From positions 1 through 64,000 of the forward strand of contig NZ_FXZB01000023.1 in the NCBI RefSeq assembly GCF_900169065.1: a stretch of 64,000 bases of DNA. Direction: 5' to 3'. Source of the DNA: Brevibacterium aurantiacum (GTDB taxonomy: Bacteria; Actinomycetota; Actinomycetes; Actinomycetales; Brevibacteriaceae). This document shows positions 7,758 through 15,710 of this stretch, piece after piece; positions within the stretch are counted from its first letter, which is position 1, and each line of letters starts with the position of its first letter. The notes under the pieces are model-generated. The model searched no databases. It saw only the letters and a list, made by a program, of their open reading frames with translations, and was not told the origin of the DNA. A program made the position numbers and the translations under genes.

Positions 7758-8066
7758 ATGCCACAGCCCTACCCACAAGAATTCCGCGATGACGTCGTCC
7801 GCGTCGTGATGGGCCGCGACAAGAACACAACAATTGCCCAGATCGCCAAGGACTTCGGCGTCCACGAAGCCACCATCACCAAATGGGTCCGCCAAGCCGA
7901 GATTGATGCCGGCAACAAACCCGGCAACACCACCGAGGAATCAACCGAACTGCGAGAACTGCGTCGGCGGACCCGCCTGCTGGAGCAGGAGAACGAGGTC
8001 CTACGCCGTGCCGCCGCTTATCTATCGCAGGCGAATCTGCCGTCAAAAGGCTCTACCCGCTCGTGA
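7758..8066 (+). CDS. IS3-family OrfA
   Basis: ATG 7758 follows GGAAGGA. The 102-residue protein has the typical N-terminal helix-turn-helix (IAQIAKDFGVHEATITKWVRQ) and a C-terminal leucine-zipper-like coil (ELRELRRRTRLLEQENEVLRR). OrfA binds the element ends and limits transposition unless fused to OrfB. Its end overlaps the OrfB frame. A -1 shift near the AAAAGG at 8046-8051 would produce the OrfAB transposase, continuing as RLYPLVRELAADG. Confidence 0.92.
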   Translation: MPQPYPQEFRDDVVRVVMGRDKNTTIAQIAKDFGVHEATITKWVRQAEIDAGNKPGNTTEESTELRELRRRTRLLEQENEVLRRAAAYLSQANLPSKGSTRS

Positions 8067-8947
8067 GAGAGCTCGCCGCCGACGGAATCCCCGTTGCGGT
8101 GTCGTGCCGGGTTTTGAAGCTCTCCCGCCAGCCCTACTACCGGTGGCTGGAAGCACCGATTCCCGAAGCCGACGTCACCGAGGCGTATCGGGCCAACGCC
8201 CTCTTTGATGCCCACCGTGATGACCCGGAGTTCGGATACCGGTACCTCGCTGACGAAGCCGAAGCGAGTGGCCAGCCCATGGCGGTGCGCACCGCGTGGC
8301 GGTTGTGCTCGACCAATGCCTGGTTCTCGGCCTTCGGCAAGGGCCGGGCTAAGAACGGGAAGAAATCCGGCCCGCCCGTCCACGACGATCTGTGCGCGGT
8401 TGTCGACGCCGATGGGAAGACCAGACACGAGTTCCGAGCCGATGCCCCGAATCAGCTCTGGCTGACCGACATCTCGGAGCACCATACCGATGAGGGCAAG
8501 CTGTACTTGTGCGCGGTCAAGGACGCCTACTCGGCGCGGATCGTTGGCTACTCGATCAGCTCGAGGATGAAGGCTCGGCTGGCTGTCGATGCCCTCGAGA
8601 TGGCTGTGACCAGGCGGGGTGACGTGGCCGGATGTGTGACGCATAGCGATAGAGGCTCACAGTTCAGATCGAAGAAATTCACTCGCACACTGGACCGCCA
8701 CGGCATCATCGGATCGATGGGACGAGTCGGCGCGGCTGGCGATAACGCCGCGATGGAATCGTTCTTCGCTCTGTTGCAGAAGAACGTTCTCGACCGTCGC
8801 CGGTGGGCCACCAGGGATCAGTTGAGAATCGCGATCGTGACCTGGATCGAGCGGACATATCACCGACGTCGTCGACAAGCCCGGTTGGGTCGATTGACAC
8901 CAGTGGAGTACGAAGCAATCATAGAGCCAGCTGCTCTCGCAGCATGA
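8063..8947 (+). CDS. IS3-family OrfB (DDE integrase domain)
   Basis: The 294-residue frame can start at GTG 8063, overlapping the orfA stop, or be made as a -1 fusion with OrfA. It has the HTH_21-like linker (YYRWLEAPIPEADV) and the rve integrase core with D in WLTDISE, D in HSDRGSQF and E in NAAMESFF, i.e. a full DDE triad. It ends with LGRLTPVEYEAI, the IS3 C-terminal motif. No lesion is seen, so the element may be active. Confidence 0.93.
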   Translation: MRELAADGIPVAVSCRVLKLSRQPYYRWLEAPIPEADVTEAYRANALFDAHRDDPEFGYRYLADEAEASGQPMAVRTAWRLCSTNAWFSAFGKGRAKNGKKSGPPVHDDLCAVVDADGKTRHEFRADAPNQLWLTDISEHHTDEGKLYLCAVKDAYSARIVGYSISSRMKARLAVDALEMAVTRRGDVAGCVTHSDRGSQFRSKKFTRTLDRHGIIGSMGRVGAAGDNAAMESFFALLQKNVLDRRRWATRDQLRIAIVTWIERTYHRRRRQARLGRLTPVEYEAIIEPAALAA

Positions 8948-8999
8948 CACTCACGCTGTCACCCTTCTTTGCATCAGTCCCAAATTCTTTGAGAGACAG

Positions 9000-9614
9000 T
9001 TGACTGACATGTACACGCAGGTAGTTCAAACTGAGAACTGGCGGCTCCGCCTCATCCCTTTGGTGGCTTCTTCCATTGCTGAGACAGTTCTGGGCGGGAC
9101 AGTCTCAGCCGATGGCGAGGGAACGCTTACACTCCATACCGGAGCGATGTATGGGCCGGTTAGCGCAAGCTTCGAATTGCTTGATCAATCGCCAGGGGAA
9201 TCAGCCGGTGCATGGGAAGACGTTGTCGAGCTGGGTGCACGAGCAACTGACTCCGAACCGTTGGCGCTGGTTGGAATCTTCAGCGATAGTGTTGAAGTCG
9301 ACGAGAACGACACCGGCGCGGCAGTGCTCGAAGGCGGTCAAGAATATCGCGTCCGCATTCATGTGCGTGGCCGAGATGATTCGGGAACCGACGAGCTGAT
9401 CGAACCCAACCTTCCCGCAAGAGACCACTTACTCATCCAAGTGTGGCCATCGGTCGTTACCGAACCTGAAGTCTTGAAAATGACGTCGGCCAAGGCGAAA
9501 AGCGACGATGAAAACCCCGAGTTCTACAGTGGTTCCGGTGCTCTCACCCTCGGAATGGGGGATCCGGACTTTGAGGCGCTCAAAGCTCAGAGCCTTAGGG
9601 ACGCAGGAGAGTAG
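9000..9614 (+). CDS. Protein of unknown function, 204 aa, island cargo
   Basis: TTG 9000 lies 4 bases after GAGAGA; ATG 9009 is an alternative start. The protein is acidic and beta-rich, with no signal peptide or membrane helix. Its middle reads YRVRIHVRGRDDSG and then HLLIQVWPS, a pattern I associate with uncharacterised actinobacterial proteins often found beside toxin-like genes. This is recollection, not a search. The IS3 copy ends only 18 bp upstream, so it separates the gene from its original promoter and may now drive or silence it. Confidence 0.6.
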   Translation: MTDMYTQVVQTENWRLRLIPLVASSIAETVLGGTVSADGEGTLTLHTGAMYGPVSASFELLDQSPGESAGAWEDVVELGARATDSEPLALVGIFSDSVEVDENDTGAAVLEGGQEYRVRIHVRGRDDSGTDELIEPNLPARDHLLIQVWPSVVTEPEVLKMTSAKAKSDDENPEFYSGSGALTLGMGDPDFEALKAQSLRDAGE

Positions 9615-10008
9615 TCATCCGAAAGCGAAATGAAGGTTCCGTCGCTTGTCAGAAGCATCGGAGCGGCGGGACTTTCGTTACGCCGTGGCCATTGACATCG
9701 GTCCGAAATGGTGCGCGTTGCATAGCGGGATCACTTGGCTCGTTGTTAGTTCTCAAAAGTGGGCGATTCGCAGCCTCAGCCTGTCTCATAACTTACCTGT
9801 CTTAAAACCCATGTCATGCGAGACTCCTTGCGGCTGGAGCTCAAACACGCAGTCAATGAGATTCGCCCCGCCACTGAGTGTTGTCATAAGACCGCCATTT
9901 ATCGCTGAAGCTCACACAGCCACTGAGAGAACAGCCTCGGAGCAACCAGTCGCGGAGAGATCATCCGCAGACCCACGCACACGAAGAAGGATCCGGTGCA
10001 CACGAAGA
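9615..10008. other. Non-coding edge of the island
   Basis: About 390 bases without a supported gene. TGTCTCATAACT at 9783-9794 repeats 5335-5346 exactly, and the phrase CACACGAAGAAGGA occurs twice at 9979-10012. These may be relics of transposon ends. Confidence 0.35.
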
Positions 10009-10043
10009 AGGACCCGGCCTCATGTTTATGAGACCGGGTCCTT
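10009..10043 (-). terminator. Terminator after tRNA-Ala
   Basis: AAGGACCCGG pairs with CCGGGTCCTT through an extended stem with a short GTTT loop, 8 bases beyond the 3' end of the tRNA on the minus strand. Confidence 0.65.
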
Positions 10044-10050
10044 CGTGCGG

Positions 10051-10123
10051 TGGAGGTAAGGGGATTCGAACCCCTGACCTTCTCCATGCCATGGAGACGC
10101 GCTACCAACTGCGCCATACCCCC
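10051..10123 (-). tRNA. tRNA-Ala (GGC)
   Basis: The complement reads GGGGGTATGGCGCAGTTGG with a D arm, a 7-base anticodon loop ATGGCAT giving anticodon GGC, and a T arm with GGTTCGAATCC. The acceptor stem has the G3:U70 pair that marks alanine tRNAs. CCA is not encoded. The accessory region 1-9620 begins on its 3' side, a common target for island insertion, although I see no duplicated tRNA end. Confidence 0.95.
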
Positions 10124-10230
10124 GCTTGCTCGATCAATATTACTCAGGTGCACCCACGACGACAAATCGGGCGACAGTGACGCTGACCACATTGACTCTA
10201 GTGAGCATCGCCAAGCGCGTGGTCTCTGAC

Positions 10231-10268
10231 GATGACCGGGGTCGGATGTGATCCCGGCCCCGGTCATC
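10231..10268 (-). terminator. Hairpin after the 10281-10508 gene
   Basis: GATGACCGGGG pairs with CCCCGGTCATC, giving an 11-bp stem 12 bases past the stop of the small minus-strand gene. There is no clear U tract, so termination efficiency is uncertain. Confidence 0.55.
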
Positions 10269-10280
10269 TGTCAGCGATCA

Positions 10281-10508
10281 TCAGATCATCGGGCGCACCA
10301 GATAGAGGTATCTCGTGACTTCACGTTCGCGCTGCTCCTGCAGCCGCTCATCTCGAGCGAGCCTGCGGAACCGCGCGTTGCGACGCTCCAACGCGATCCG
10401 ATCGTGATCCTTGGTGGTCTCTGGTGGACGGCGGGCCCATTGGATCAGCTTGAGCCCAGCACTCAGCGCAATACGCCGTGGATATGTGAATGGAAATGCC
10501 GTAGACAA
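10281..10508 (-). CDS. Small basic protein of unknown function, 75 aa
   Basis: TTG 10508 follows AAGGAA on the minus strand. The N-terminus (FPFTYPRRIALSAGLKLIQWARRP) is hydrophobic and basic, and the remainder is a highly charged helix ending EVTRYLYLVRPMI. Codon use matches the core genome and a hairpin follows the stop. I do not recognise the family. It may be a membrane-associated or nucleic-acid-binding small protein. Confidence 0.55.
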   Translation of the reverse strand: MSTAFPFTYPRRIALSAGLKLIQWARRPPETTKDHDRIALERRNARFRRLARDERLQEQREREVTRYLYLVRPMI

Positions 10509-11358
10509 AACGATTCCTTAATGTTTTCGGGCAGGGGAAATGCCCAAATGAGAGTTAGGGAAAATGTCCGATATCAAAGAGCTGCAGAACAACTCAATGA
10601 ACCGAGTGAAAGCGACGTCCGGAATCTGGATCCGTTGCTGTTGCCGAACACAGTCGATGAAAACTCGCCCGAGGCACGCCTGTGGCGCGAGTAAGTTTCC
10701 GGCGATGTCACGGCGACTGCCGTCGGCAGATGTGATCAGTGAAATGGGTCCAGAGCCCAAAGGGTCGGTGAGGTTCGTGAAAGCACGTACCTGTAGAACT
10801 CCAGTGTCCTACGCGAGCTCGGCTCATGCCTCGATGCTGCGGATTAGCGCCAACGGTGGCGTCAGTGCGGCGTGGAGGCAGGACGACCCTGCGGGAGAAA
10901 CGTACCGGTGTTCACGTGACCGGTGGAGAAAGACGAGAGATGCGGCTGGATTCAGCCGACGAGTCCTTGTCCGCCAGTCAAGCAGGCAGTGATTCCGATC
11001 CAGCGATGCTGGGGGTTGGGAAATGCGATGAGTTTCAACATTCTCCTGCGCTCCTTTCTTGGTCTTGGATCTCGTTTGAGCGGCGTCAGCGCTCAGAATG
11101 AATGGTTGCAATTGTGGGGTTTGTGCGAATCCGTAATTGCAATCTCGAATTTATCACAAATGAAGAACTCTGTGTGGTTTCTGGGCATTCTTTTTGTGAA
11201 ACTTCTGCGACTAATGAGCACGGTGGCCTAATCGCGGATTATGGGGAGGGGAGATCTGATCTCCAGCCCAGTGTTTCCAGACTCGGGGTGCGCAGTCGAG
11301 GAATCCCCAGGCAGCGACGTAGAATCTTCTCAGACTCGCGACTTACTGGGAGAAGACA
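10509..11358. other. Long intergenic region, nothing supported
   Basis: About 850 bases with several overlapping open frames of poor codon quality on both strands and no good ribosome sites. I see no tRNA, repeat or conserved protein here. The last 100 bases probably hold the promoter of the universal stress gene. Gene decay is possible. Confidence 0.4.
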
Positions 11359-12258
11359 ATGTCACAGGCACCTGCTACTGCTCGACGACTGGTCGTCGGA
11401 TACATCGCCACCGACCGCGGACGTGACGCCATCGCTCTGGCGATCTCCATGGCACGATCGGCCGGCACCGAACTCATCATCACGATTGTCCGTCCGGAAG
11501 CCTCGACCTTCACCGCCGGCAACTCCATTCCGCAGGATGGGTCCGGGATCGTCTCACAGCAGCTCGAGGACTGGCTCGACGAAGCTCTCGCACTGGTGCC
11601 GGACGATGTCACGGCTCGAGGCGTCATCCACACCTCGTCGAACGAGTCCAAAGGGCTGATGGAGGTTGCTGAGGCCGAAGGTGCACTGGCCATCGTCATC
11701 GGTGCGCGAGCCACCACATTGATGCGCTCGTTCCGCATCGGGACTGTCGCGACCTCACTGCTGCACTCGTCCGAGGTCCCTGTCGTCTTGGCGCCAGCCG
11801 GCAACTCGGACATCGGCCCGATCTCACGCATCACAACCCTCTTCGGCGCCCGACCAGGCGCTGCGGCGCTCATCGGTGCGGCCGTGCAGTCCGCCGATGC
11901 CCTCGACGTAGATCTCCGTCTCCTGTCTCTGATCGAAAACGATGGTCTCGGCGAGGACGACACCGCGGAGATTCAGGAATTCGCCGAAGAATACGGGGGA
12001 GCGGTGCTGGCTGCACGTGCCGCGAAGATGTTCGAATCGGGCCGAGCCGTGGTCAAATCACAGGCCGGAGCCGACATCGAAGACGCCGCCGCCCACGTCG
12101 ACTTCCAACCGGGCGAAATCGCATTCATCGGATCGAGTCGGCTCGGGCGAGGCGGGCGCGTCTTCATCGGCGCACGAGCCCGCCGACTGCTGCGTGTTCT
12201 GCCAGTCCCCGTGGTCGTCGTGCCCCGCAGAGCCGTCAGCGCTATCACTCCGCCGTGA
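11359..12258 (+). CDS. Universal stress protein family, tandem domains
   Basis: ATG 11359 follows GGGAGAAG. The 299 residues hold two UspA-type alpha/beta folds. The first (residues 10-150) runs from RRLVVGYIATDRGRDAIALA to IVIGARATTLMRSFRIGTVATSLL and VPVVLAP. The second ends with GEIAFIGSSRLGRGGRVFIG and LRVLPVPVVVVP. The G-2x-G-9x-G(S/T) ATP motif is only partly kept. These cytoplasmic proteins support stress survival. The stop overlaps the hydrolase start by GTGA, so the two are an operon. Confidence 0.85.
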   Translation: MSQAPATARRLVVGYIATDRGRDAIALAISMARSAGTELIITIVRPEASTFTAGNSIPQDGSGIVSQQLEDWLDEALALVPDDVTARGVIHTSSNESKGLMEVAEAEGALAIVIGARATTLMRSFRIGTVATSLLHSSEVPVVLAPAGNSDIGPISRITTLFGARPGAAALIGAAVQSADALDVDLRLLSLIENDGLGEDDTAEIQEFAEEYGGAVLAARAAKMFESGRAVVKSQAGADIEDAAAHVDFQPGEIAFIGSSRLGRGGRVFIGARARRLLRVLPVPVVVVPRRAVSAITPP

Positions 12259-13124
12259 GTCCCTCAGCTCCGACGCGCACGAACTTCACCGTCGACGGTC
12301 ACCCGACCGCAGCATGGGTGCACTCCTCAGGCTCAAGCGCCCGTCCTGTGCTCATGGTCCACGGCTTCCGCGGCGACCACCACGGAATGGACCTCATCGC
12401 AGGCGCCATCCGAGACCGTGATGTCATCGTCGGTGACCTGCCCGGTTTCGGGCTCACGCCTCCGCTGGCGTCCGGTCTGAGCCTCGATGCCTACTGCGAT
12501 CACCTGGCTGGCCTCGTCGCCGAGGTGACTCGGCGGTGGCAGGCTGCCCCGATCGTTCTCGGGCATTCCTTCGGCTCCATCCTTGTCGCGCACATGGCCG
12601 CTCGCCAACCGTCCACGGCGCCTGAGCTCATCCTCATCAATCCGATCACCACGCCCGCTCTCGAGGGTTCGGCCAAGGTGCTGACTGCCCTGACCCGTCT
12701 GTACTACGGTCTCGGTGCTCGGCTGCCGGAGACGATCGGGCACCAGCTGCTGGCCAACCCTGTGATCGTGCGTGCGATGAGCGAGGTCATGGCCACGACA
12801 CGAGACCGCGGGCTGCGACGCTATATCCATGATCAGCATGCTCGTCACTTCTCCACCTTCAGCGATCGGACCTCGCTGGCAGAGGCCTTCGACGTCTCGG
12901 TCGCTCACACCGTCACCGAGGTGGCCGGGCAGCTGTCGATGCCCATGCTCGTCATCGCCGGGGACAAGGATGCCATCGCACCGATCGCGGCGACTCGCCG
13001 CTTCGTCTCAGACCTGGCCGATGCCAAGTTCGTCGAACTCTCCGGGGTCGGGCACCTGGTGCACTACGAACGACCGGATGCAGCCGCCTCGGCGATCATG
13101 GATTTCTGTCGCGGTCGGGACTGA
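12255..13124 (+). CDS. Alpha/beta-hydrolase
   Basis: GTG 12255 overlaps the upstream stop. The 289-residue protein has the hydrolase fold signature: oxyanion region VLMVHGFRGDHHG (residues 32-44), nucleophile elbow GHSFGS with S105, an acid in IAGDKDAIAP near 240, and His in GVGHLVHYERP near 267. No signal peptide is present, so it acts in the cytoplasm. Substrate cannot be inferred. The family includes esterases, epoxide hydrolases and lactonases. Co-expression with the stress protein is likely. Confidence 0.88.
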   Translation: MSPSAPTRTNFTVDGHPTAAWVHSSGSSARPVLMVHGFRGDHHGMDLIAGAIRDRDVIVGDLPGFGLTPPLASGLSLDAYCDHLAGLVAEVTRRWQAAPIVLGHSFGSILVAHMAARQPSTAPELILINPITTPALEGSAKVLTALTRLYYGLGARLPETIGHQLLANPVIVRAMSEVMATTRDRGLRRYIHDQHARHFSTFSDRTSLAEAFDVSVAHTVTEVAGQLSMPMLVIAGDKDAIAPIAATRRFVSDLADAKFVELSGVGHLVHYERPDAAASAIMDFCRGRD

Positions 13125-13184
13125 ACCTGTCACCGAGCCTCGACGATGAGCCCGACAACGGCAGCGCATTGAGAAATGGCAGAG

Positions 13185-13220
13185 AAAAGGGCCGATGCGA
13201 ATCAACGCATCGGCCCTTTT
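13185..13220. terminator. Bidirectional terminator
   Basis: AAAAGGGCCGATGCG pairs perfectly with CGCATCGGCCCTTTT around a 6-base loop, with A and T runs on both sides. It lies between convergent genes (hydrolase and the minus-strand small membrane protein) and can serve both. Confidence 0.92.
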
Positions 13221-13230
13221 GCTCGTGCCG

Positions 13231-13464
13231 TCAGATCTGGGGGCGGTCGCTGACCCAGTGGTAGACGATGGGTACGAGGAAGGCGAGGCAGGAGGCGAGC
13301 AGTCCAGCCCAGAAGAGCCAGAACTCGGTGCCAGGTGCTCCGAAGAATCCTGCGCCGAAGAGATACAGCCCGAAGATGAAGAGGGCGAACGAAACGATGA
13401 AGACAATAACGTCAGCGAACGATGCTGAGTTCCGAGTTCTCTTCGTTGTGGCGATATTGGACAT
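13231..13464 (-). CDS. Small membrane protein, 77 aa
   Basis: ATG 13464 follows a strong GGAGGAG. The protein has two membrane helices (ADVIVFIVSFALFIFGLYLFGAG and EFWLFWAGLLASCLAFLVPIVY) separated by a short loop, with both ends predicted cytoplasmic. There is no family match from memory. Good ribosome site, codon use and terminator make it a real gene of unknown function. Confidence 0.75.
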   Translation of the reverse strand: MSNIATTKRTRNSASFADVIVFIVSFALFIFGLYLFGAGFFGAPGTEFWLFWAGLLASCLAFLVPIVYHWVSDRPQI

Positions 13465-13574
13465 ATTCTCCTCCGACGGTCATTGGGTGCAGGCTCACAC
13501 ACACTGCACGTAAGTCTACATGTCGTAGAGAAGATTCCGGAGCTGGCAGTCGCCGAAGTCGCGGCGATTATCCG

Positions 13575-13988
13575 TCAGTCGCGTTCGGTGCTTCGCTCCG
13601 GGACCAGCCAACCCAGCAGAGCGGAGACGATCGAGACGATGACTGCGGCGATGATGGCCGAGGGGAAGAAGGAGTCGATGGTGAACTCGAATGGGGTGAA
13701 GCCGCTGAGCCAACTGGTCAGAGCCAAGATGACCGCATTGATGACGATCGAGAACAGACCCAAGGTCAGACACGTGATCGGTGCCGAGACAAAGCTGAGG
13801 ATGGGTTTGATGAACGCATTCGCCAAACCGAAGATCAACCCGACGACGAGGTAGGAGATGATCGTGGCGGCGATCGTGCCGGTCTGGTCTTCGACAACCT
13901 GGTTTCCTTCGATGGCGACGCCAGGCAGAATCCAAGCCGCAACCCAGATCGCACATGTGTTGACGACAACTCTCAAGAGGAAATTCAT
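13575..13988 (-). CDS. Phage holin family 4-like membrane protein
   Basis: I start at ATG 13988, giving MNFLLRVVVNTCAIWVAAWILPGV, the characteristic N-terminus of the PF04020 family (called phage holin IV, widespread in bacterial chromosomes). The 137 residues contain four membrane helices with the FGLANAFIKPIL and LGLFSIVINA motifs and end with SALLGWLVPE. Upstream codons in frame lack a ribosome site. Despite the name, chromosomal members are not shown to be lytic. Its function is unknown. Confidence 0.85.
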   Translation of the reverse strand: MNFLLRVVVNTCAIWVAAWILPGVAIEGNQVVEDQTGTIAATIISYLVVGLIFGLANAFIKPILSFVSAPITCLTLGLFSIVINAVILALTSWLSGFTPFEFTIDSFFPSAIIAAVIVSIVSALLGWLVPERSTERD

Positions 13989-14148
13989 AGAGATATCGTC
14001 GCATTCTCGTCTGCATTCTTTCTGAGTCACGGGTGAGAATGAGGTCCGTGCCGGCGGCCTGTCTCCTGGTCTTCGCCGAGGCGTGGGGGCGACAGGATTG
14101 CACACCGTGTGATGCCGATGGTGAGCAAGCTCAAGTGACTAAGTGCCT

Positions 14149-14304
14149 ATGGACCCTCGTGCACGCGGTCCGATCCCGGTAGCCTGGGAGGAGCGCCTAT
14201 TGAGCGCTGACAGTGACAGCAGCGTGCATCTACCGAGTGATTTGATCCAGGTCACCACGGCGGCACCGATCCCCATCACCATGATGGGGGAGAAACTGGA
14301 TTGA
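14149..14304 (+). CDS. Candidate small ORF upstream of the MFS gene, 51 aa
   Basis: A frame from ATG 14149 to TGA 14302-14304 ends one base before the MFS start codon at 14306. Reading starts MDPRARGPIPVAWEERLLSA and ends TMMGEKLD. Third-position GC is high, compatible with coding, but no good ribosome site precedes it and no homologue is known to me. It could be a leader peptide coupled to the transporter or a chance frame. Confidence 0.3.
   Translation: MDPRARGPIPVAWEERLLSADSDSSVHLPSDLIQVTTAAPIPITMMGEKLD
14271..14289 (+). promoter_or_regulatory. Hairpin masking the ribosome site of the MFS gene
   Basis: CCCCATCA (14271-14278) can pair with TGATGGGG (14282-14289) over a 3-base loop. The right arm overlaps GGGGGAG, the only purine-rich ribosome site before ATG 14306, so the fold would reduce initiation unless ribosomes translate through it. 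Confidence 0.35.
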
Positions 14305-14305
14305 T

Positions 14306-15568
14306 ATGCCCAGCAATGAAACCCGCATCAGACCTGACGAGACGGCAGCACCGAAGCTGCTCAAGATCGTGGGCCCCAGCTACTTTCCGATCGCCTTCGT
14401 GGCCCGCCTGCCCTACGCCATGGTCGTCATCGGTGTCCTCACCCTTGTCGTCGCCGGCCGAGACTCGCTGAGCCTCGGCGGAATCAACTCCGCCATGGTC
14501 GGACTGGGAACGGCGATCTTCGGCTCCTTCATCGGGGCCGCCGCCGACCGCTGGGGCCAGCGCCGCGTGCTGTTGACCATCGGCCTGCTCAACAGCATCG
14601 CACTGATCTTCATGGCCTGGGTGGTCTTCAGCCCCCTGCCCGATTCCGTGGTGCTCATCGCCGCCTTCGCCATCGGTGCCACCGCCCCGCAGGTCGCCCC
14701 GATGTCACGCTCGCGTCTCGTCGAGATCATCATGTCCAAGCTCGCGGGCCCCAGACAGCAGAAGACGCTCAACTCGACGATGGCCTACGAGTCGGCCGCC
14801 GATGAGTTCGTCTTCGTCTTCGGTCCCTTCATCGTCGGTCTCCTCGCCACGACCCTCCACCCGGTGGCGCCGATCATCGGCGCGGTGATCATGACCTTGG
14901 TCTTCGTGACCTCATTCGCCATCCACCCCACAGGCCGTGCGCACGTGAGCACGTCGACACAGCCTCGTGCCCAGGCACCGGCGAAGGAACTGTTCACCTT
15001 CGGCGTGTTCGTCGTCGTCCTCGGCGTCTTCGGCATCGGACTCGTCTTCGGGTCAACGCTGACGGCGCTGACCTCGCTGACGAACGATCTCGGACGTCCC
15101 GAGGAAGCGGGAATCGTCTACGGCGTCATGGGCATCGGCTCAGCGATTCTGGCCATCACCGTCGCGCTGTTCTCACCACGTTACGCCCTCTGGGCCAGGC
15201 TGCTGTCCTTTGCACCGCTGATGCTCATCGGCTCCGTGATCATGGCGTCCTCGACCTCGATGGTCACCGTGGTCATCGCGCTTCTGCTCATGGGCTGCGC
15301 GGTCGGGCCGACGCTGGTGACATTGTTCAGCCTCGCCGCCGAACGCAGTCCGCTCGGTCGTTCTGCCACGGTCATGTCGATGGCCGGGTCCGCGATCATC
15401 GTCGGTCAGTCGGTGGCATCGGCAGTCAACGGAATCCTCGCCGAGGAGGCCGGAACCTCGGCCGCAATGGCTGTCCCGATGGCGGCTTCCGCACTTGTGC
15501 TCGTCGCGGGCCTGCTCAACCTCCTCTGCGGCAGAAAAGCCCGAAAAAGAGACCTGGTTCACTCGTAG
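14306..15568 (+). CDS. MFS transporter, 12 TMS
   Basis: The 420-residue protein has the MFS layout: two bundles of six helices around a loop near residue 215, and motif A between TM2 and TM3 in the form GAAADRWGQRRVLL. The N-terminal half resembles export carriers (AMVGLGTAIFGSFIGAAADRWGQR). The substrate is not deducible. It lies alone between a minus-strand membrane gene and dtpT, with a possible leader ORF and hairpin upstream. Confidence 0.82.
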   Translation: MPSNETRIRPDETAAPKLLKIVGPSYFPIAFVARLPYAMVVIGVLTLVVAGRDSLSLGGINSAMVGLGTAIFGSFIGAAADRWGQRRVLLTIGLLNSIALIFMAWVVFSPLPDSVVLIAAFAIGATAPQVAPMSRSRLVEIIMSKLAGPRQQKTLNSTMAYESAADEFVFVFGPFIVGLLATTLHPVAPIIGAVIMTLVFVTSFAIHPTGRAHVSTSTQPRAQAPAKELFTFGVFVVVLGVFGIGLVFGSTLTALTSLTNDLGRPEEAGIVYGVMGIGSAILAITVALFSPRYALWARLLSFAPLMLIGSVIMASSTSMVTVVIALLLMGCAVGPTLVTLFSLAAERSPLGRSATVMSMAGSAIIVGQSVASAVNGILAEEAGTSAAMAVPMAASALVLVAGLLNLLCGRKARKRDLVHS

Positions 15569-15579
15569 TTTCCGCTTAT

Positions 15580-15596
15580 TGGGACAGCGTGTCCCA
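15580..15596. promoter_or_regulatory. Palindrome upstream of the peptide transporter
   Basis: TGGGACAGCGTGTCCCA is a perfect 7-bp dyad around GCG, 115 bp before the transporter start. It fits a dimeric repressor or activator site, but no cognate regulator is adjacent. Confidence 0.45.
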
Positions 15597-15710
15597 GCAT
15601 TGGGAGCGTGTGACCTGAGCAATATCCGGGAGTAGCATTGCCGGTTGTTCACAGTGAATCGCGCACCAGAACGACAGTGCGCGTTTGCACGCCACAACGG
15701 AAAGCACGAT

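Larger units (their letters stand above)
7689..8981 (+). mobile_element. Complete IS3-family insertion sequence, 1.29 kb
   Basis: Ends are the imperfect inverted repeats GGGACTGATGCAGGGTTTGG (left) and the complement of GCATCAGTCCC (right, 8971-8981). Flanking AAA at 7686-7688 and 8982-8984 is a plausible 3-bp target duplication, normal for IS3. Inside are orfA and orfB in overlapping frames. A decayed relative of its left end lies at 62965. Confidence 0.9.

Noticed and set aside
9979-10046. Short direct repeats suggesting a CRISPR
   Set aside because: Only two copies of a 14-base phrase exist, with no regular spacers, and the second lies in a terminator stem.
9646-10059. 137-codon frame running into tRNA-Ala
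   Set aside because: It overlaps the tRNA terminator and the tRNA itself and has no recognisable protein features.
10564-10992. 142-codon open frame before the stress protein gene
   Set aside because: Codon quality is poor, with many Cys/Arg/Ser and no ribosome site or domain. Overlapping frames on both strands look the same.
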